Assembly (NCBI GenBank): GCA_945871915.1
Contig: CAMBXO010000007.1
Span: 1-64,000, forward strand
DNA length: 64,000 nt
Direction of reading: 5' to 3'
DNA from: Singulisphaera sp. GP187
GTDB lineage: Bacteria; Planctomycetota; Phycisphaerae; Phycisphaerales; SM1A02
Shown in pieces: positions 35,535 through 44,768 of the stretch (within the stretch, counting starts at the first letter, position 1; each line of letters starts with the position of its first letter). Under the pieces are notes generated by a model. The model worked only from the letters and a program-made list of their open reading frames with translations. It ran no database searches and was not told where the DNA came from. The position numbers and the translations under genes were made by a program.

Positions 35535-35607
35535 TGGAGTGGGTGAGGATTGAACTCACAACCTCTTGAATGCGATTCAAGCGCTCTCCCAATTGAGCTA
35601 CCACCCC
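35535..35607 (-). tRNA. tRNA-Ala (anticodon CGC)
   Basis: Minus-strand cloverleaf: acceptor GGGGTGG with CCACTCC, including the G3:U70 wobble pair that identifies alanine tRNAs; D-arm GCTC/GAGC; anticodon stem CTTGA/TCAAG with loop ATCGCAT (anticodon CGC, codon GCG); variable AGGTT; T-arm GTGAG TTCAATC CTCAC; discriminator A. CCA is not encoded. Confidence 0.96.
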
Positions 35608-35616
35608 GAATCGATG

Positions 35617-35646
35617 AGTGTAGCCCCAACAACTTTCACTTGCCAA
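35617..35646 (-). promoter_or_regulatory. Promoter of tRNA-Ala
   Basis: On the minus strand TTGGCA (35646-35641) and TACACT (35622-35617) are 18 bp apart and end 9 bp before the first tRNA base. Confidence 0.7.
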
Positions 35647-35701
35647 AGAGGATTGCCCGTTCTTTGCAGCAAGCGGGCCATCTGGGGGTTACTCTCGATG
35701 C

Positions 35702-36595
35702 ATGGCCAGTAGCTGGATTTGGATTTGGTGCGGAATCGTGGCTGTTGGAAGTGTGTCCGGCGGTCTGCTCCCATTCATGCTTCGTTGGACCCACCGCCGG
35801 CTTCAGATGGCATTGAGTTTCGTGAGTGGAGTCATGCTTGGCGTGGCGCTCTTTCACATGTTGCCCCACGCGATTCTTGTGGCGCGTCAAGGTGGCGAGT
35901 CAGACCATCACAGCCTTGGGTCGATCATGCTCGCGGCCATGATTGGATTTCTTGCCATGTTTTTTCTGGAGCGATTTGCGGACTTTCATCACCACGAAAT
36001 GCCTGGCACCAGCTGTGAACATGGCCACGAACACCCGAAGTCAACCGAATCCATGCATGTGGGGCGCATCACCTGGCTCGGTGCCGCGGCGGGGCTGACG
36101 CTTCACAGTTTGCTTGAGGGGGTGGCGCTGGCAAGCAGTGTGTTGTCTGCGCAGGTGCTGCATCCCGGGATTGCCGCTGCGGGTTTCGGAACATTTCTGG
36201 TCATCTTCTTGCATAAGCCATTTGATGCTATGACGCTCACCACGCTCTTCAGCATGGGTGTGAAGCGAGGCATGCCCGGGCATGTTCTGAATATCGCTTT
36301 CGCACTCACCGTTCCACTTGGAGCCGCCTTGTTGCTGATGGGAATTGGCGCAGCAGATCGCGACACGCTTGCGCTGGCTCTGGCTTTGAGTGCGGGAACT
36401 TTTCTTTGCATTGCCGGGAGTGATCTGTTGCCGGAATTGCAATTTCATCGACATGATCGTCTGGCGTTATCTCTGATGCTCGCTCTGGGTGTTGGCGTGG
36501 CGTGGGGGATCAGCCGCATGGAGTCGCATGTTTCGGACGGAGCCGTGCACCAACACTCGCCATCCAATCATCCCCACTCAGAAAGTCATCCATGA
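35702..36595 (+). CDS. ZIP family metal transporter
   Basis: 297 residues with about eight membrane segments. The family metal-site motifs are HSLLEGVALASS in the fourth and FLHKPFDAMTL in the fifth core helix; MLPHAIL and a His-rich loop (HHHEMPGTSCEHGHEH, about 97-112) and a His-rich tail may bind metal. ZIP proteins move Zn2+ or Fe2+ into the cytoplasm. Start ATG 35702. Its stop overlaps the next ATG. Confidence 0.9.
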   Translation: MASSWIWIWCGIVAVGSVSGGLLPFMLRWTHRRLQMALSFVSGVMLGVALFHMLPHAILVARQGGESDHHSLGSIMLAAMIGFLAMFFLERFADFHHHEMPGTSCEHGHEHPKSTESMHVGRITWLGAAAGLTLHSLLEGVALASSVLSAQVLHPGIAAAGFGTFLVIFLHKPFDAMTLTTLFSMGVKRGMPGHVLNIAFALTVPLGAALLLMGIGAADRDTLALALALSAGTFLCIAGSDLLPELQFHRHDRLALSLMLALGVGVAWGISRMESHVSDGAVHQHSPSNHPHSESHP

Positions 36596-36771
36596 AAGTT
36601 GAGAAAGTGCTCGCGGAACTGAATCGGTTACGGCAGGACCTTGCCAAAGATCCTCACGACCTTGAGTGGTTTACGCTGCATCATGTGTTTTGCTTTGTGA
36701 GTTACAAGATGGCAGATTTTCAGCGTTATCTTGATGAAACCGTCAAGCCCGGCGACGAACCACACGAGTGA
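36592..36771 (+). CDS. Small conserved-looking protein, coupled to the ZIP transporter
   Basis: 59 residues: MKVEKVLAELNRLRQDLAKD, then EWFTLHHVFCFVSYKMADFQRYL and an acidic end. Two helices are likely. The ATG overlaps the ZIP stop (ATGA), so it is probably translated with it. I do not recognise a family; His and Cys residues in the middle could bind metal. Confidence 0.65.
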   Translation: MKVEKVLAELNRLRQDLAKDPHDLEWFTLHHVFCFVSYKMADFQRYLDETVKPGDEPHE

Positions 36772-36871
36772 TCCATGTCCGTTGTGCCGTCTCGTGCCCA
36801 GCGATGGGCCGGCGGCTGCTCGGCCGCTGCACCAACGACCCAACAAAGAGTTCCTAGAATCGATCGCGTCC

Positions 36872-39673
36872 ATGGCTGACTACAAAGGCACGCTCAATCT
36901 TCCGCAAACCGTGTTTGCGATGAAGGCAAATCTCACACAAAGCGAACCCATGTCGATGGCGCGATGGGAGGCGATGGACCTCTATCAACACATGCAGCGC
37001 ACACGAGTCGATGCGCCCGTCTTTCGATTTCATGATGGTCCGCCCTATGCCAATGGGCCAATTCACATTGGTCACCTTGTGAACAAAGTTCTGAAGGACA
37101 TGGTGGTGCGCAGCCACATGATGGAGGGCATGCGCGTTCCATATACGCCAGGATGGGATTGCCATGGGCTGCCGATTGAGCATCGCGTGGTTGGGGAACT
37201 GGTGAAAAAAGGCAAGATGAAGGACCTCGACGCGCTTCCAGTTGAAGTGCGGCGGATGGCCATTCGGAAGGCCTGTGCTGCGGACGCAACCAAGTTCATT
37301 GGCGTGCAGGCGAAAGCCATGCAACGGCTCCTCACGATTGCGGACTATGCGAATCCCTATCGAACGATGGATTTCGCCTATGAAGAGGGAACGCTTGGTG
37401 TGTTTGCCGAGCTTCTGGAAACCGGCGTGGTATTTCGAGAGCGCAAGCCTGTGCACTGGAGTATTGCCAACCGAACCGCGCTGGCTGAAGCAGAATTGGA
37501 ATATGAATCTCGTGATGATCCAAGCGTGTGGGTCGACTTTGAAGCGTCGGACCCCGCAGCGGTTGCAAAGGCCTTTGGATTGTCCGATCCGATCGGTTCG
37601 CCAAGTCTGATGATCTGGACCACGACTCCGTGGACGCTTCCAGCCAATCTGGCCATTGCAGTGGGTCCGTCCTATCGATATGTGTTGGTTCGTATCGATG
37701 GAAGCGAAACTATTGTTGCTGCCGACTTGCTTGCGCGTGTTCAGAGTGCGATCGGAGCAACTCAGGTCGAGGTGATCGCCCAGACGGACGGAGCAAATCT
37801 TGTTGGTCTTTCGTATCGCCATCCATTCTGTGAGCGTGAAGGTCGCGTTATTGCGGGTGATCATGTGACGCTTGAAGATGGAACAGGGCTTGTGCACACG
37901 GCGCCCGGGCACGGAGAAGATGACTGGCGGGTTGGAAGGCGTGAGGGATTGCCTGCGTATTGCCCGGTGCGTGACGATGGAACCTATGACGATTCGGTTC
38001 CTGATTGGTTGCAGGGCATGAATATCTGGGAGGCCAATCCGGTCGTTGTGAAACGACTTGAACAGAGTGGTCACTTGGTGCATCAGGTGGTTTTCACTCA
38101 CAGTTATCCTCACGATTGGCGAAGTAAAACGCCGGTCATCTTTCGTGCCACGGAACAGTGGTTCATTGGTGTCGATCGGCCGCTGAAGCAGGGAAGTGAG
38201 ACGCTTCGCGGTCGAGGTCTTCACGCCGTCGACCACACGATTGGATTTGTCCCTGCATGGGGCCGCAATCGTCTGCGGGGCATGCTCGAGAGTCGGCCCG
38301 ATTGGTGTCTGAGTCGTCAACGGGCGTGGGGGCTGCCCATTCCCTCATTCACATTGCCAGATGGCAGTGCCTTTATGACACCGGCCACCGTGCGAGCCGT
38401 TGCAAAAGTGATTGGACAGAAGGGAAGTGACGCGTGGTTTACGGAAACTCCCGCTGTTCTGTTAGCCGCCTATCGACCAACCGATGACCCACTTGCACCT
38501 CAAGGATTGAAAGTGGAATCGCTTGAAAAAATGTTTGACATCTTCGATGTGTGGTTTGAGGCGGGCAGCAGTTGGAACAGTGTGTTGCGGGCTCGGGGGC
38601 AGGGCTTCCCAGCGGACCTGTATCTTGAAGGAAGCGATCAGCATCGCGGCTGGTTTCAATTGAGTCTGCTGCCGGCTCTTGGCGTCACTGGCCAGTCACC
38701 CTTTCACAGTGTGGTGACGCACGGATTTGTGGTGGATCGAGATGGCAAGAAAATGAGTAAGAGCCTTGGCAACGCACTCGAAGTTGAGGACTTGCTCAAA
38801 GAATTCGGTGCAGAGGTCTGTCGCTGGTGGGTCAGTGGACTGGCCTTTGAAAATGACATTCGCGTGGACCTGGATCATGTCAGGGCCGCGGGCGAGGCCT
38901 ATCGGAAAATCCGAAACACGCTTCGATTTCTCATGGGAAACATTGGTGATTTGCCCACAGGAGATTGCGTGGCCGAGGCCATGCGGACACCACCCGAGTC
39001 GTTGGATGGATGGGCTCTTGGTGAACTGTCGCGTGTGCAGCGTGAAGTACGCGACGCATTCAATCGCTACGCCTTTCGTGAAGCGCACTTGGCCATCTTT
39101 GATTTCTGCAACGACACGCTTTCCAGTGTGTATTGCGCTGCGACAAAGGACCGGCTCTACTGCGATCCCGTCGACGCACCTCGGCGTCGGCAAACGCAGC
39201 GGGTCATGCGGCTTACGGCGCACACGCTTTGCCGATTGCTGGCACCCATTCTGCCCCACACAGCGGACGAAGCTTTTCGAAGCATGGTTGGGGAAGCGGA
39301 GTGCATTCACACCCATGCTCATTTGCCATTCCAATTCACCGCCCATGCGGATTGGTCCAAAGTTCTGGTAGCTCGCATGGCTGCGATGAAGGCCCTCGAA
39401 GGAGCGAAAGCCAACGGGGTGGACAATCCGCTTGATGCGGGTTTGACCCTGCCCGATCCCGATGGTGTTCTTGCAAAGTTTCAATCGGAACTCGCCGATG
39501 TGTGTGGGGTCTCTCGTGTGTCGTTGCAACGGGATTCGACAGCGGTCACCGTGCATGACTTACGAGAAGAACCACGATGCGAGCGAAGTCGACGCCGCGA
39601 TGCTTCGGTGCGGTTGCGAGCTGATGGCGTGGCGCTGAGCGATCGCGATGCGGCCGCAGTTGGTGCGGCTTAA
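36872..39673 (+). CDS. ileS: Isoleucyl-tRNA synthetase
   Basis: 933 residues of the class I enzyme: HIGH at 65-68, editing domain with LMIWTTTPWTLPANLAIAV, QWFIGVDR, GSDQHRGWFQ and KMSKS at 627-631. The usual C-terminal zinc knuckle (two CxxC pairs) is missing; the end reads RCERSRRRDASVRLRADGVALSDRDAAA with a single Cys. ATG 36872 fits the family N-terminus; the frame is open further up, into the 3' end of the small gene. A tRNA-binding protein gene follows 36 bp later. Confidence 0.95.
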   Translation: MADYKGTLNLPQTVFAMKANLTQSEPMSMARWEAMDLYQHMQRTRVDAPVFRFHDGPPYANGPIHIGHLVNKVLKDMVVRSHMMEGMRVPYTPGWDCHGLPIEHRVVGELVKKGKMKDLDALPVEVRRMAIRKACAADATKFIGVQAKAMQRLLTIADYANPYRTMDFAYEEGTLGVFAELLETGVVFRERKPVHWSIANRTALAEAELEYESRDDPSVWVDFEASDPAAVAKAFGLSDPIGSPSLMIWTTTPWTLPANLAIAVGPSYRYVLVRIDGSETIVAADLLARVQSAIGATQVEVIAQTDGANLVGLSYRHPFCEREGRVIAGDHVTLEDGTGLVHTAPGHGEDDWRVGRREGLPAYCPVRDDGTYDDSVPDWLQGMNIWEANPVVVKRLEQSGHLVHQVVFTHSYPHDWRSKTPVIFRATEQWFIGVDRPLKQGSETLRGRGLHAVDHTIGFVPAWGRNRLRGMLESRPDWCLSRQRAWGLPIPSFTLPDGSAFMTPATVRAVAKVIGQKGSDAWFTETPAVLLAAYRPTDDPLAPQGLKVESLEKMFDIFDVWFEAGSSWNSVLRARGQGFPADLYLEGSDQHRGWFQLSLLPALGVTGQSPFHSVVTHGFVVDRDGKKMSKSLGNALEVEDLLKEFGAEVCRWWVSGLAFENDIRVDLDHVRAAGEAYRKIRNTLRFLMGNIGDLPTGDCVAEAMRTPPESLDGWALGELSRVQREVRDAFNRYAFREAHLAIFDFCNDTLSSVYCAATKDRLYCDPVDAPRRRQTQRVMRLTAHTLCRLLAPILPHTADEAFRSMVGEAECIHTHAHLPFQFTAHADWSKVLVARMAAMKALEGAKANGVDNPLDAGLTLPDPDGVLAKFQSELADVCGVSRVSLQRDSTAVTVHDLREEPRCERSRRRDASVRLRADGVALSDRDAAAVGAA

Positions 39674-39709
39674 GACTGCTGTGAACCTACTTTTTATGGA
39701 GAACACCCA

Positions 39710-40099
39710 TTGAGTGATCCACTTCCAAACATTGCCTATGACTTGTTTGCCAAACTCGATTTGCGGGTGGCCACCGTGATTCGTGCTGAAGCGCACCCCA
39801 ATGCGGACAAACTGCTCAAACTTCACTTGGATGATGGCACGCCAACGGGACGGCAAGTGTGTGCCGGCATCAAGGCGTGGTACGACCCTGCAACATTGAT
39901 TGGCAAGCAAGTCATTGTTGTGGCCAATCTCGAGCCGCGCATGCTTCGAGGTGAGGTGAGTGCAGGCATGGTGTTGGCCGCGAGCGACTTGAAAGACGGC
40001 GCGGTTGCGGGGCCAGACGGGAAGTTTTCGGATGACGCTCGCAGCGTGATTGTGCTCACGTTGGACAAGCCTGTGAAACCCGGTTCAAAGGTGAGTTGA
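39710..40099 (+). CDS. tRNA-binding (EMAP/Trbp111-like) domain protein
   Basis: 129 residues forming one OB-fold of the MetRS-C-terminal/Trbp111 type: FAKLDLRVATVIRAEAHPNADKL, RQVCAGIKAWY, KQVIVVANLEPRMLRGEVSAGM. Such domains bind the tRNA elbow or act as CsaA-like chaperones; here a stand-alone helper for synthetases is likely, next to ileS. TTG 39710 has GGAG eight bases upstream. Confidence 0.9.
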   Translation: MSDPLPNIAYDLFAKLDLRVATVIRAEAHPNADKLLKLHLDDGTPTGRQVCAGIKAWYDPATLIGKQVIVVANLEPRMLRGEVSAGMVLAASDLKDGAVAGPDGKFSDDARSVIVLTLDKPVKPGSKVS

Positions 40100-40100
40100 C

Positions 40101-40119
40101 CGCGACCCGGTTGGTCGCG
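40101..40119. terminator. Hairpin between convergent genes
   Basis: CGCGACC/GGTCGCG with a CGGTT loop, in the 24-bp gap between the tRNA-binding gene and the PpiD-like gene. No T-run follows on either strand, so termination is uncertain. Confidence 0.4.
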
Positions 40120-40123
40120 CGTG

Positions 40124-42025
40124 CTAGCTGTTGGACTTGCTTGCGTCGGTCGTGGCCGCAGCAGGCTCGTCTTCGGCGGTCTCATCTCGTGATGGCTTGA
40201 AGCCATGGCGACTCTTGAGTGCATCCGCAGAGAAGGTCTTTGCAAATTCCTTGGCCTGTCCATCGTCGAGAATGGAAGCGATGAACCTTTGGTTGCTCGC
40301 AGCATCCGTGAAATCCTCTCGCGAGACCGGGAAGACTTCACGAATTTTGACGGCGACCAGCGATAGTTTTTCGGGTGCCACAAGAACAAAAGTCCGATCC
40401 GCATCACTCACGCTACCAAGATCCGCAGGCAGTGCCATGGCCCGTTGAACAATGTTCTTGGCAATGTCTGCATCGCTTCCGACTCCGGGAATGGAAGTTG
40501 GGATCTTCATGCCGTATTTCAAAAGACTGGCATCCGCTTCACGAATGGCTGGAGCAAATTCAACGGTGCTGCCGTAGGTCTTGGCTGTTGAGGCAAGGTC
40601 GGCCTTGGCTTGCGTCTCGATGGCGGCGCGATCCCGCTCAAGAATCTCGTATCGCATGAATCGTGCAGCATCTTCGATCAACTGCGATCCAATTTCCTCG
40701 GCATTCGCGGCGTTGTGAGAGGGCACGGCTTCAAGAATTCGAAAGGCGTACAGCTCGGCGGGAACATCACCGACCGTTCGGGATCGAAGTGGTGGGCCGA
40801 TGATGCCTGCTTGGAGCACGGCCCGAACCTGTTCGGGCGTGAATTCACGAGCCTGCATGACCAAGTCGCCGGTTTGCATCGGCTGTGTGCCGAATCGGGT
40901 TGTGGACGCTGAACCAAGACCCGGAACGCCACTCAAATCCTTGTTGGTGATCGAGCCCGTCATTTCCACAGTTGGTGGAGCAATCTTAAATTGTGTCGCA
41001 AGCGAGCCAGCCATGCCGGCAAGATTTCCAACACCGTTGAAGTCAGCTGGAATCTTGGCGTAGACGCCATCCTTCGGGAAACCACGGAGCCCCAGTTGCG
41101 TTTGATCTCCAATGAACTTCACCATCTCATCAAGTCGCTCGGTGGTCAGGCGATTGAGTTCCTTTTCCAGAACCTTCTCGCGGTAAGGCTCAAAATCAGC
41201 CGTCGTATCACCGGCGACCACACCGTAGGCGGTTGGATTTTTCAGAAAGGCTTTCCGAAGGGCAACGCCGGAGAGGGCGGGATCGTTGGACAGTGATGCA
41301 CGCACATCCGATGGGCGGACCACGAACCATTCCATCGAAAATTTGGCTGGCTGGCGATATCCAATGCCGCCGCGGCCTGTGCCAGGTTCTTTGGCTGCAA
41401 AGTCTGCGAGCAAGGATTGCATTTGAGTCGGCGTTGGAACCGGTTCATTGGCGGGCAAGGGATTGGCAGCAGAAATCAACACGACATCCGCGGCAACGCC
41501 CGTCATGGCCTCGGCCGCTTTGACTTCTAGGCGAGCATCGCTCAAACGAGCCGCATTCGCTGCCACACTGAGAAGCCGTGCAACGCCTTGCAGTTCCGCC
41601 AGCGTTTCGAGAACAGCGGTTGGCTGCAATCCTGATTCCGCCGAAAGACGTGGCAGCACCAATTCGGGCTTCGCGCCTCCCGGCATAGCCGCCAACAATC
41701 GATGACCATCGCTGATGCCGCCAATGAGACCAGCCTGACGCGCTTCGCGAACGAGCAGATACCACAGCGCTGGATCATTCTCGCCTCCGAGTTGCTGCAG
41801 CATGGAGGATCCCAACGCATTCACCACCTTGAGTTGTCTTTGCAATCGCTGCAACTGTGCCACCGTTAGGTTCTCGCCATTTCCAACGGTCGCCCACGTT
41901 GCACTTTGAGCGCCACTCGATTGCGCAAATTCGGTAATCGCACTGGGAACGAGCCACGTCACCAGCAAAATAGTTCCGAAACCTGCGAGAAGAAACTTGT
42001 TGTACTTGCGGAAAAACTTGAGCAT
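40124..42025 (-). CDS. Membrane-anchored SurA/PpiD-like protein
   Basis: 633 residues. MLKFFRKYNKFLLAGFGTILL is a signal anchor with a cytoplasmic basic start, as in PpiD. GENLTVAQLQRLQRQLKVV and the following helices resemble a SurA-type N-terminal chaperone domain, and a second helical part spans 470-600. I cannot find a convincing parvulin PPIase active site, so it may be a chaperone only. ATG 42025 has AAAGAGA upstream. rpsD lies upstream on the same strand. Confidence 0.7.
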   Translation of the reverse strand: MLKFFRKYNKFLLAGFGTILLVTWLVPSAITEFAQSSGAQSATWATVGNGENLTVAQLQRLQRQLKVVNALGSSMLQQLGGENDPALWYLLVREARQAGLIGGISDGHRLLAAMPGGAKPELVLPRLSAESGLQPTAVLETLAELQGVARLLSVAANAARLSDARLEVKAAEAMTGVAADVVLISAANPLPANEPVPTPTQMQSLLADFAAKEPGTGRGGIGYRQPAKFSMEWFVVRPSDVRASLSNDPALSGVALRKAFLKNPTAYGVVAGDTTADFEPYREKVLEKELNRLTTERLDEMVKFIGDQTQLGLRGFPKDGVYAKIPADFNGVGNLAGMAGSLATQFKIAPPTVEMTGSITNKDLSGVPGLGSASTTRFGTQPMQTGDLVMQAREFTPEQVRAVLQAGIIGPPLRSRTVGDVPAELYAFRILEAVPSHNAANAEEIGSQLIEDAARFMRYEILERDRAAIETQAKADLASTAKTYGSTVEFAPAIREADASLLKYGMKIPTSIPGVGSDADIAKNIVQRAMALPADLGSVSDADRTFVLVAPEKLSLVAVKIREVFPVSREDFTDAASNQRFIASILDDGQAKEFAKTFSADALKSRHGFKPSRDETAEDEPAAATTDASKSNS

Positions 42026-42114
42026 GGCGATCTCTTTGGTTTATCGGCAACCCTTTCGGCGCACGAATTCGCCAGCCACACCGCCAGTCGAACCCCGCGT
42101 GAGGGCTGCGATTC

Positions 42115-42714
42115 TCAGCGATAGAACTCGATGATCAGATTGGTGTTGACATCAAAGGGGATCTGATCCGTTGTTGGCAAGCTGGTCACTTTGGTGGTGA
42201 GTTCAGCAGGATTCACTTCCAGCCAACCTGGAACCACATGACCGGCAAGGCTTTCCATGTTGTCTCGAATAAGTTTTTGGGTTGCCGTCTTGATGGAGAT
42301 GACATCTCCGATCGAAATGACATAACTGGGGCGGTCCACTTTATGACCATTCACTCGCACATGGCCGTGCGCCACAATCTGCCGAGACGCCCAAATGGTT
42401 CGGGAGAATCCGCTTCGACGAAGCACATTGTCTAAGCGACGCTCCAAGAGTTGCATGAGCGCTTCGCCGGTGTTTCCGGTCAATCGACCTGCTTCAGCAA
42501 GTGTGCGCCGAAACTGTGCTTCCAAGACACCATAGTGGTAACGCAGCTTCTGCTTTTCATCTTTGCGCACACCGTATGGCTTGTTGCGCTTGCCGCGGAA
42601 TCCATGCATGCCTGGCGCCGTCAACTGGCGCTTAGCGGTGTGCTTTGGCGTGTCCGCAATGGGAACGCCGACGCGGCGAGAGAGCTTGACCTTTGGACCG
42701 GTGTAACGCGCCAT
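42115..42714 (-). CDS. rpsD: 30S ribosomal protein uS4
   Basis: 199 residues: MARYTGPKVKLSRRVGV, LLERRLDNVLRRSGFS and the S4 RNA-binding motif ASRQIVAHGHVRVNGHKVDRPSYVI. It has no N-terminal cysteines, so it is the zinc-free form. It is not in an alpha operon; purF lies upstream. The frame continues to 42885, but ATG 42714 with CAGGAG upstream is the family start. Confidence 0.96.
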   Translation of the reverse strand: MARYTGPKVKLSRRVGVPIADTPKHTAKRQLTAPGMHGFRGKRNKPYGVRKDEKQKLRYHYGVLEAQFRRTLAEAGRLTGNTGEALMQLLERRLDNVLRRSGFSRTIWASRQIVAHGHVRVNGHKVDRPSYVISIGDVISIKTATQKLIRDNMESLAGHVVPGWLEVNPAELTTKVTSLPTTDQIPFDVNTNLIIEFYR

Positions 42715-42740
42715 GTCGACTCCTGAAACCTGTGAACATC

Positions 42741-42775
42741 CGACCCCCTCTGCCGGAATTGGCAGAAGCGGGTCG
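42741..42775 (-). promoter_or_regulatory. Hairpin in the rpsD leader, possible S4 autoregulatory element
   Basis: Two stacked stems, CGACCC/GGGTCG and TCTGCC/GGCAGA, separated by a small internal loop and capped by an AATTCC loop, lie 27 bp before the rpsD ATG. uS4 commonly represses its own translation through leader structures. No poly-T follows on the rpsD strand, so a plain terminator is less likely. Confidence 0.45.
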
Positions 42776-42851
42776 ACAAGTAGACACGAAATGACGCGGA
42801 CGGTCAAGGGCAGGGAAGGGTCTCGAGACGCACTCCCAGGGAGCGGGCAGC

Positions 42852-44768
42852 CTAATACGCTCGAGAATCCTCGCGTCGGCACCACTGTAAATAGGCGGTA
42901 TTCAGCACGCGAAGTCCGCCGGGAGTGGGATAGTCACCATCAAAATACCAGCGGCCGGTGGAGTTTGGAATGGCATTGGCGAGTCCCTCAAGCGTCTGAT
43001 AGACGACTTGAATGGTTCCCTTCCACGCAAGATTTGGGGGTCGGATCAAGTGCGCCACAGCCGATTCGATTGAAGCATGATCCACCGCCTCAAACAGGGT
43101 GCGAACATGATTTTTCAGGCGGCGAGGTTCCCAATGCTGCTGTTCCACGCAGCGTCGCTCAACGTCGTCAAGGCGCGCCTGCTCACCTCGGGAACGCAGG
43201 ACATGCACCATGGCTTCAAAGGCAATAAAGCGACCGAGTTGGCTCATGTCGATGCCGTAACAATCTGGATAGCAAATCGGTGGGCTTGAACTCGCGATCA
43301 CCATGCGTGCGGGATTCAACCGTGCAAGCATGGTGACGATGCTGTCCCGCAATGTTGTTCCGCGCACAATGCTGTCATCCACCATCACCAGCGTGTCCGT
43401 TGGGGCAACAATGCCGGGCGTCACATCGTAGACATGCGACACCAAGTCGAGCCGCGCTTCATCGTGGGTGATAAAGGTTCGAAGTTTCTGATCCTTGTGG
43501 GCGACTTTCTCAGCACGAACTGTCAAGGTGAGCGCTTGTTTCAGATCGGCTGCGGTCAGGGTGCCCGCCGCAAGGCGTTGCACAAGTTCCTTCCCGCGAT
43601 TCAGTCTGGTTTGCCGCCCGACTTCTTCAACCAGTCCCAGGTACGCCGTTTCGCTGGTGTTGGGGATGAATCCAAAAACTGCGTTGGCGGTATCCCCTTC
43701 GATGGCCTTCAACACGCGAGGCGCCAATTCGTGGCCGAGTTGCTTGCGCTCCTCATAGATTGATGGATCGTTTCCGCGACTGAAATAGATTCGCTCGAAA
43801 GCGCACTCGCGGCGAGGCCCTGCATCACAAAATGGCTGATGAGCGACCGTGCCGTTGCGGCGCATCGTGAGGACATGCCCAGGTTCTACGGCTTGCACGC
43901 GGCTGGTCTGAAGGTTGAAAATAGTGGTGAGTGCGGCGCGTTCGCTCGCCACGGCAATGACATCGTCTGTTTCAACAAAGAACAATGGCCGAATGCCGTT
44001 CGGGTCCCGAAAGGCAAAGACATCGCCGTTGCCGATTAGCCCGACGAATGCGTAACCACCGTCAAAATCTTCCGTAGCCCGTTCGAGCACGCGCACCAGA
44101 TCAAGATTGTTCGCAACACTCTCTGCCAAAGCATTTCCAGTGAGTGCTTGGAAGCTCTCCGGCCCCATTGCGGCATGCAATCGAGCGTGTTCCATATCGA
44201 GGAAGTGGCCAAGTTTTTCCAGCACCACGCCGGTGTCGGTGTCGCCCACCGGATTCAATCCCATCTCAACGAGCGTGCGAAAAATTTCTGTGCTGTTGGT
44301 GAGATTGAAATTGCCAGCGATGATCAAATTGCGACTGGCGACACTGTTGCGACGAATGTAGGGATGGCAGAAGGAAGCCCCGCGGCCGCCATAGGTGCCG
44401 TATCGCAGGTGACCAAGCATGGCCTCGCCAAGCAATGGAATGCGTCGTTTCAGTTCAATCGGATGCGCACCACGGGTCTCCAACGCCGAGAGAGCAGTGG
44501 CCGGCCGCATGGCGTCATCAAAGAGTCGCTCCACCGGATTTCGTTTGGCGCTTCGAAGGCGAACCATAAACGGTTCGCCTGCAGGCATGTCAAATTTCAT
44601 CGAGGCAATGCCGGCTCCATCCTGCCCACGATTTCGCTGCTTTTCCATCAGCAAATACAGGCGTCGAAGCCCCCAGAGCATGTCGCCATGTTCTTGCCGC
44701 ACTTCTTCAAGCGGTTTCTTGAGTCGCACCAACGCAACGCCGCATTTGTGTCCGATGAAATCGCTCAT
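42852..44768 (-). CDS. purF: Amidophosphoribosyltransferase (long PurF type)
   Basis: 638 residues; transfers glutamine ammonia to PRPP, the first step of purine synthesis. The class II glutaminase nucleophile is Cys9 after an eight-residue propeptide (MSDFIGHKCGVAL); EKQRNRGQDGAGIAS and LGHLRYGTYG follow. The PRPP loop is VMVDDSIVRGTT. It is about 130 residues longer than E. coli PurF because of insertions and a C-terminal extension. No Fe-S cysteine set is obvious. Its ATG overlaps the stop of the MBL-fold gene (ATGA). Confidence 0.9.
   Translation of the reverse strand: MSDFIGHKCGVALVRLKKPLEEVRQEHGDMLWGLRRLYLLMEKQRNRGQDGAGIASMKFDMPAGEPFMVRLRSAKRNPVERLFDDAMRPATALSALETRGAHPIELKRRIPLLGEAMLGHLRYGTYGGRGASFCHPYIRRNSVASRNLIIAGNFNLTNSTEIFRTLVEMGLNPVGDTDTGVVLEKLGHFLDMEHARLHAAMGPESFQALTGNALAESVANNLDLVRVLERATEDFDGGYAFVGLIGNGDVFAFRDPNGIRPLFFVETDDVIAVASERAALTTIFNLQTSRVQAVEPGHVLTMRRNGTVAHQPFCDAGPRRECAFERIYFSRGNDPSIYEERKQLGHELAPRVLKAIEGDTANAVFGFIPNTSETAYLGLVEEVGRQTRLNRGKELVQRLAAGTLTAADLKQALTLTVRAEKVAHKDQKLRTFITHDEARLDLVSHVYDVTPGIVAPTDTLVMVDDSIVRGTTLRDSIVTMLARLNPARMVIASSSPPICYPDCYGIDMSQLGRFIAFEAMVHVLRSRGEQARLDDVERRCVEQQHWEPRRLKNHVRTLFEAVDHASIESAVAHLIRPPNLAWKGTIQVVYQTLEGLANAIPNSTGRWYFDGDYPTPGGLRVLNTAYLQWCRREDSRAY

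Noticed and set aside
36854-38320. 488-residue open frame opposite ileS
   Set aside because: Antisense to conserved ileS blocks including HIGH; no independent evidence.
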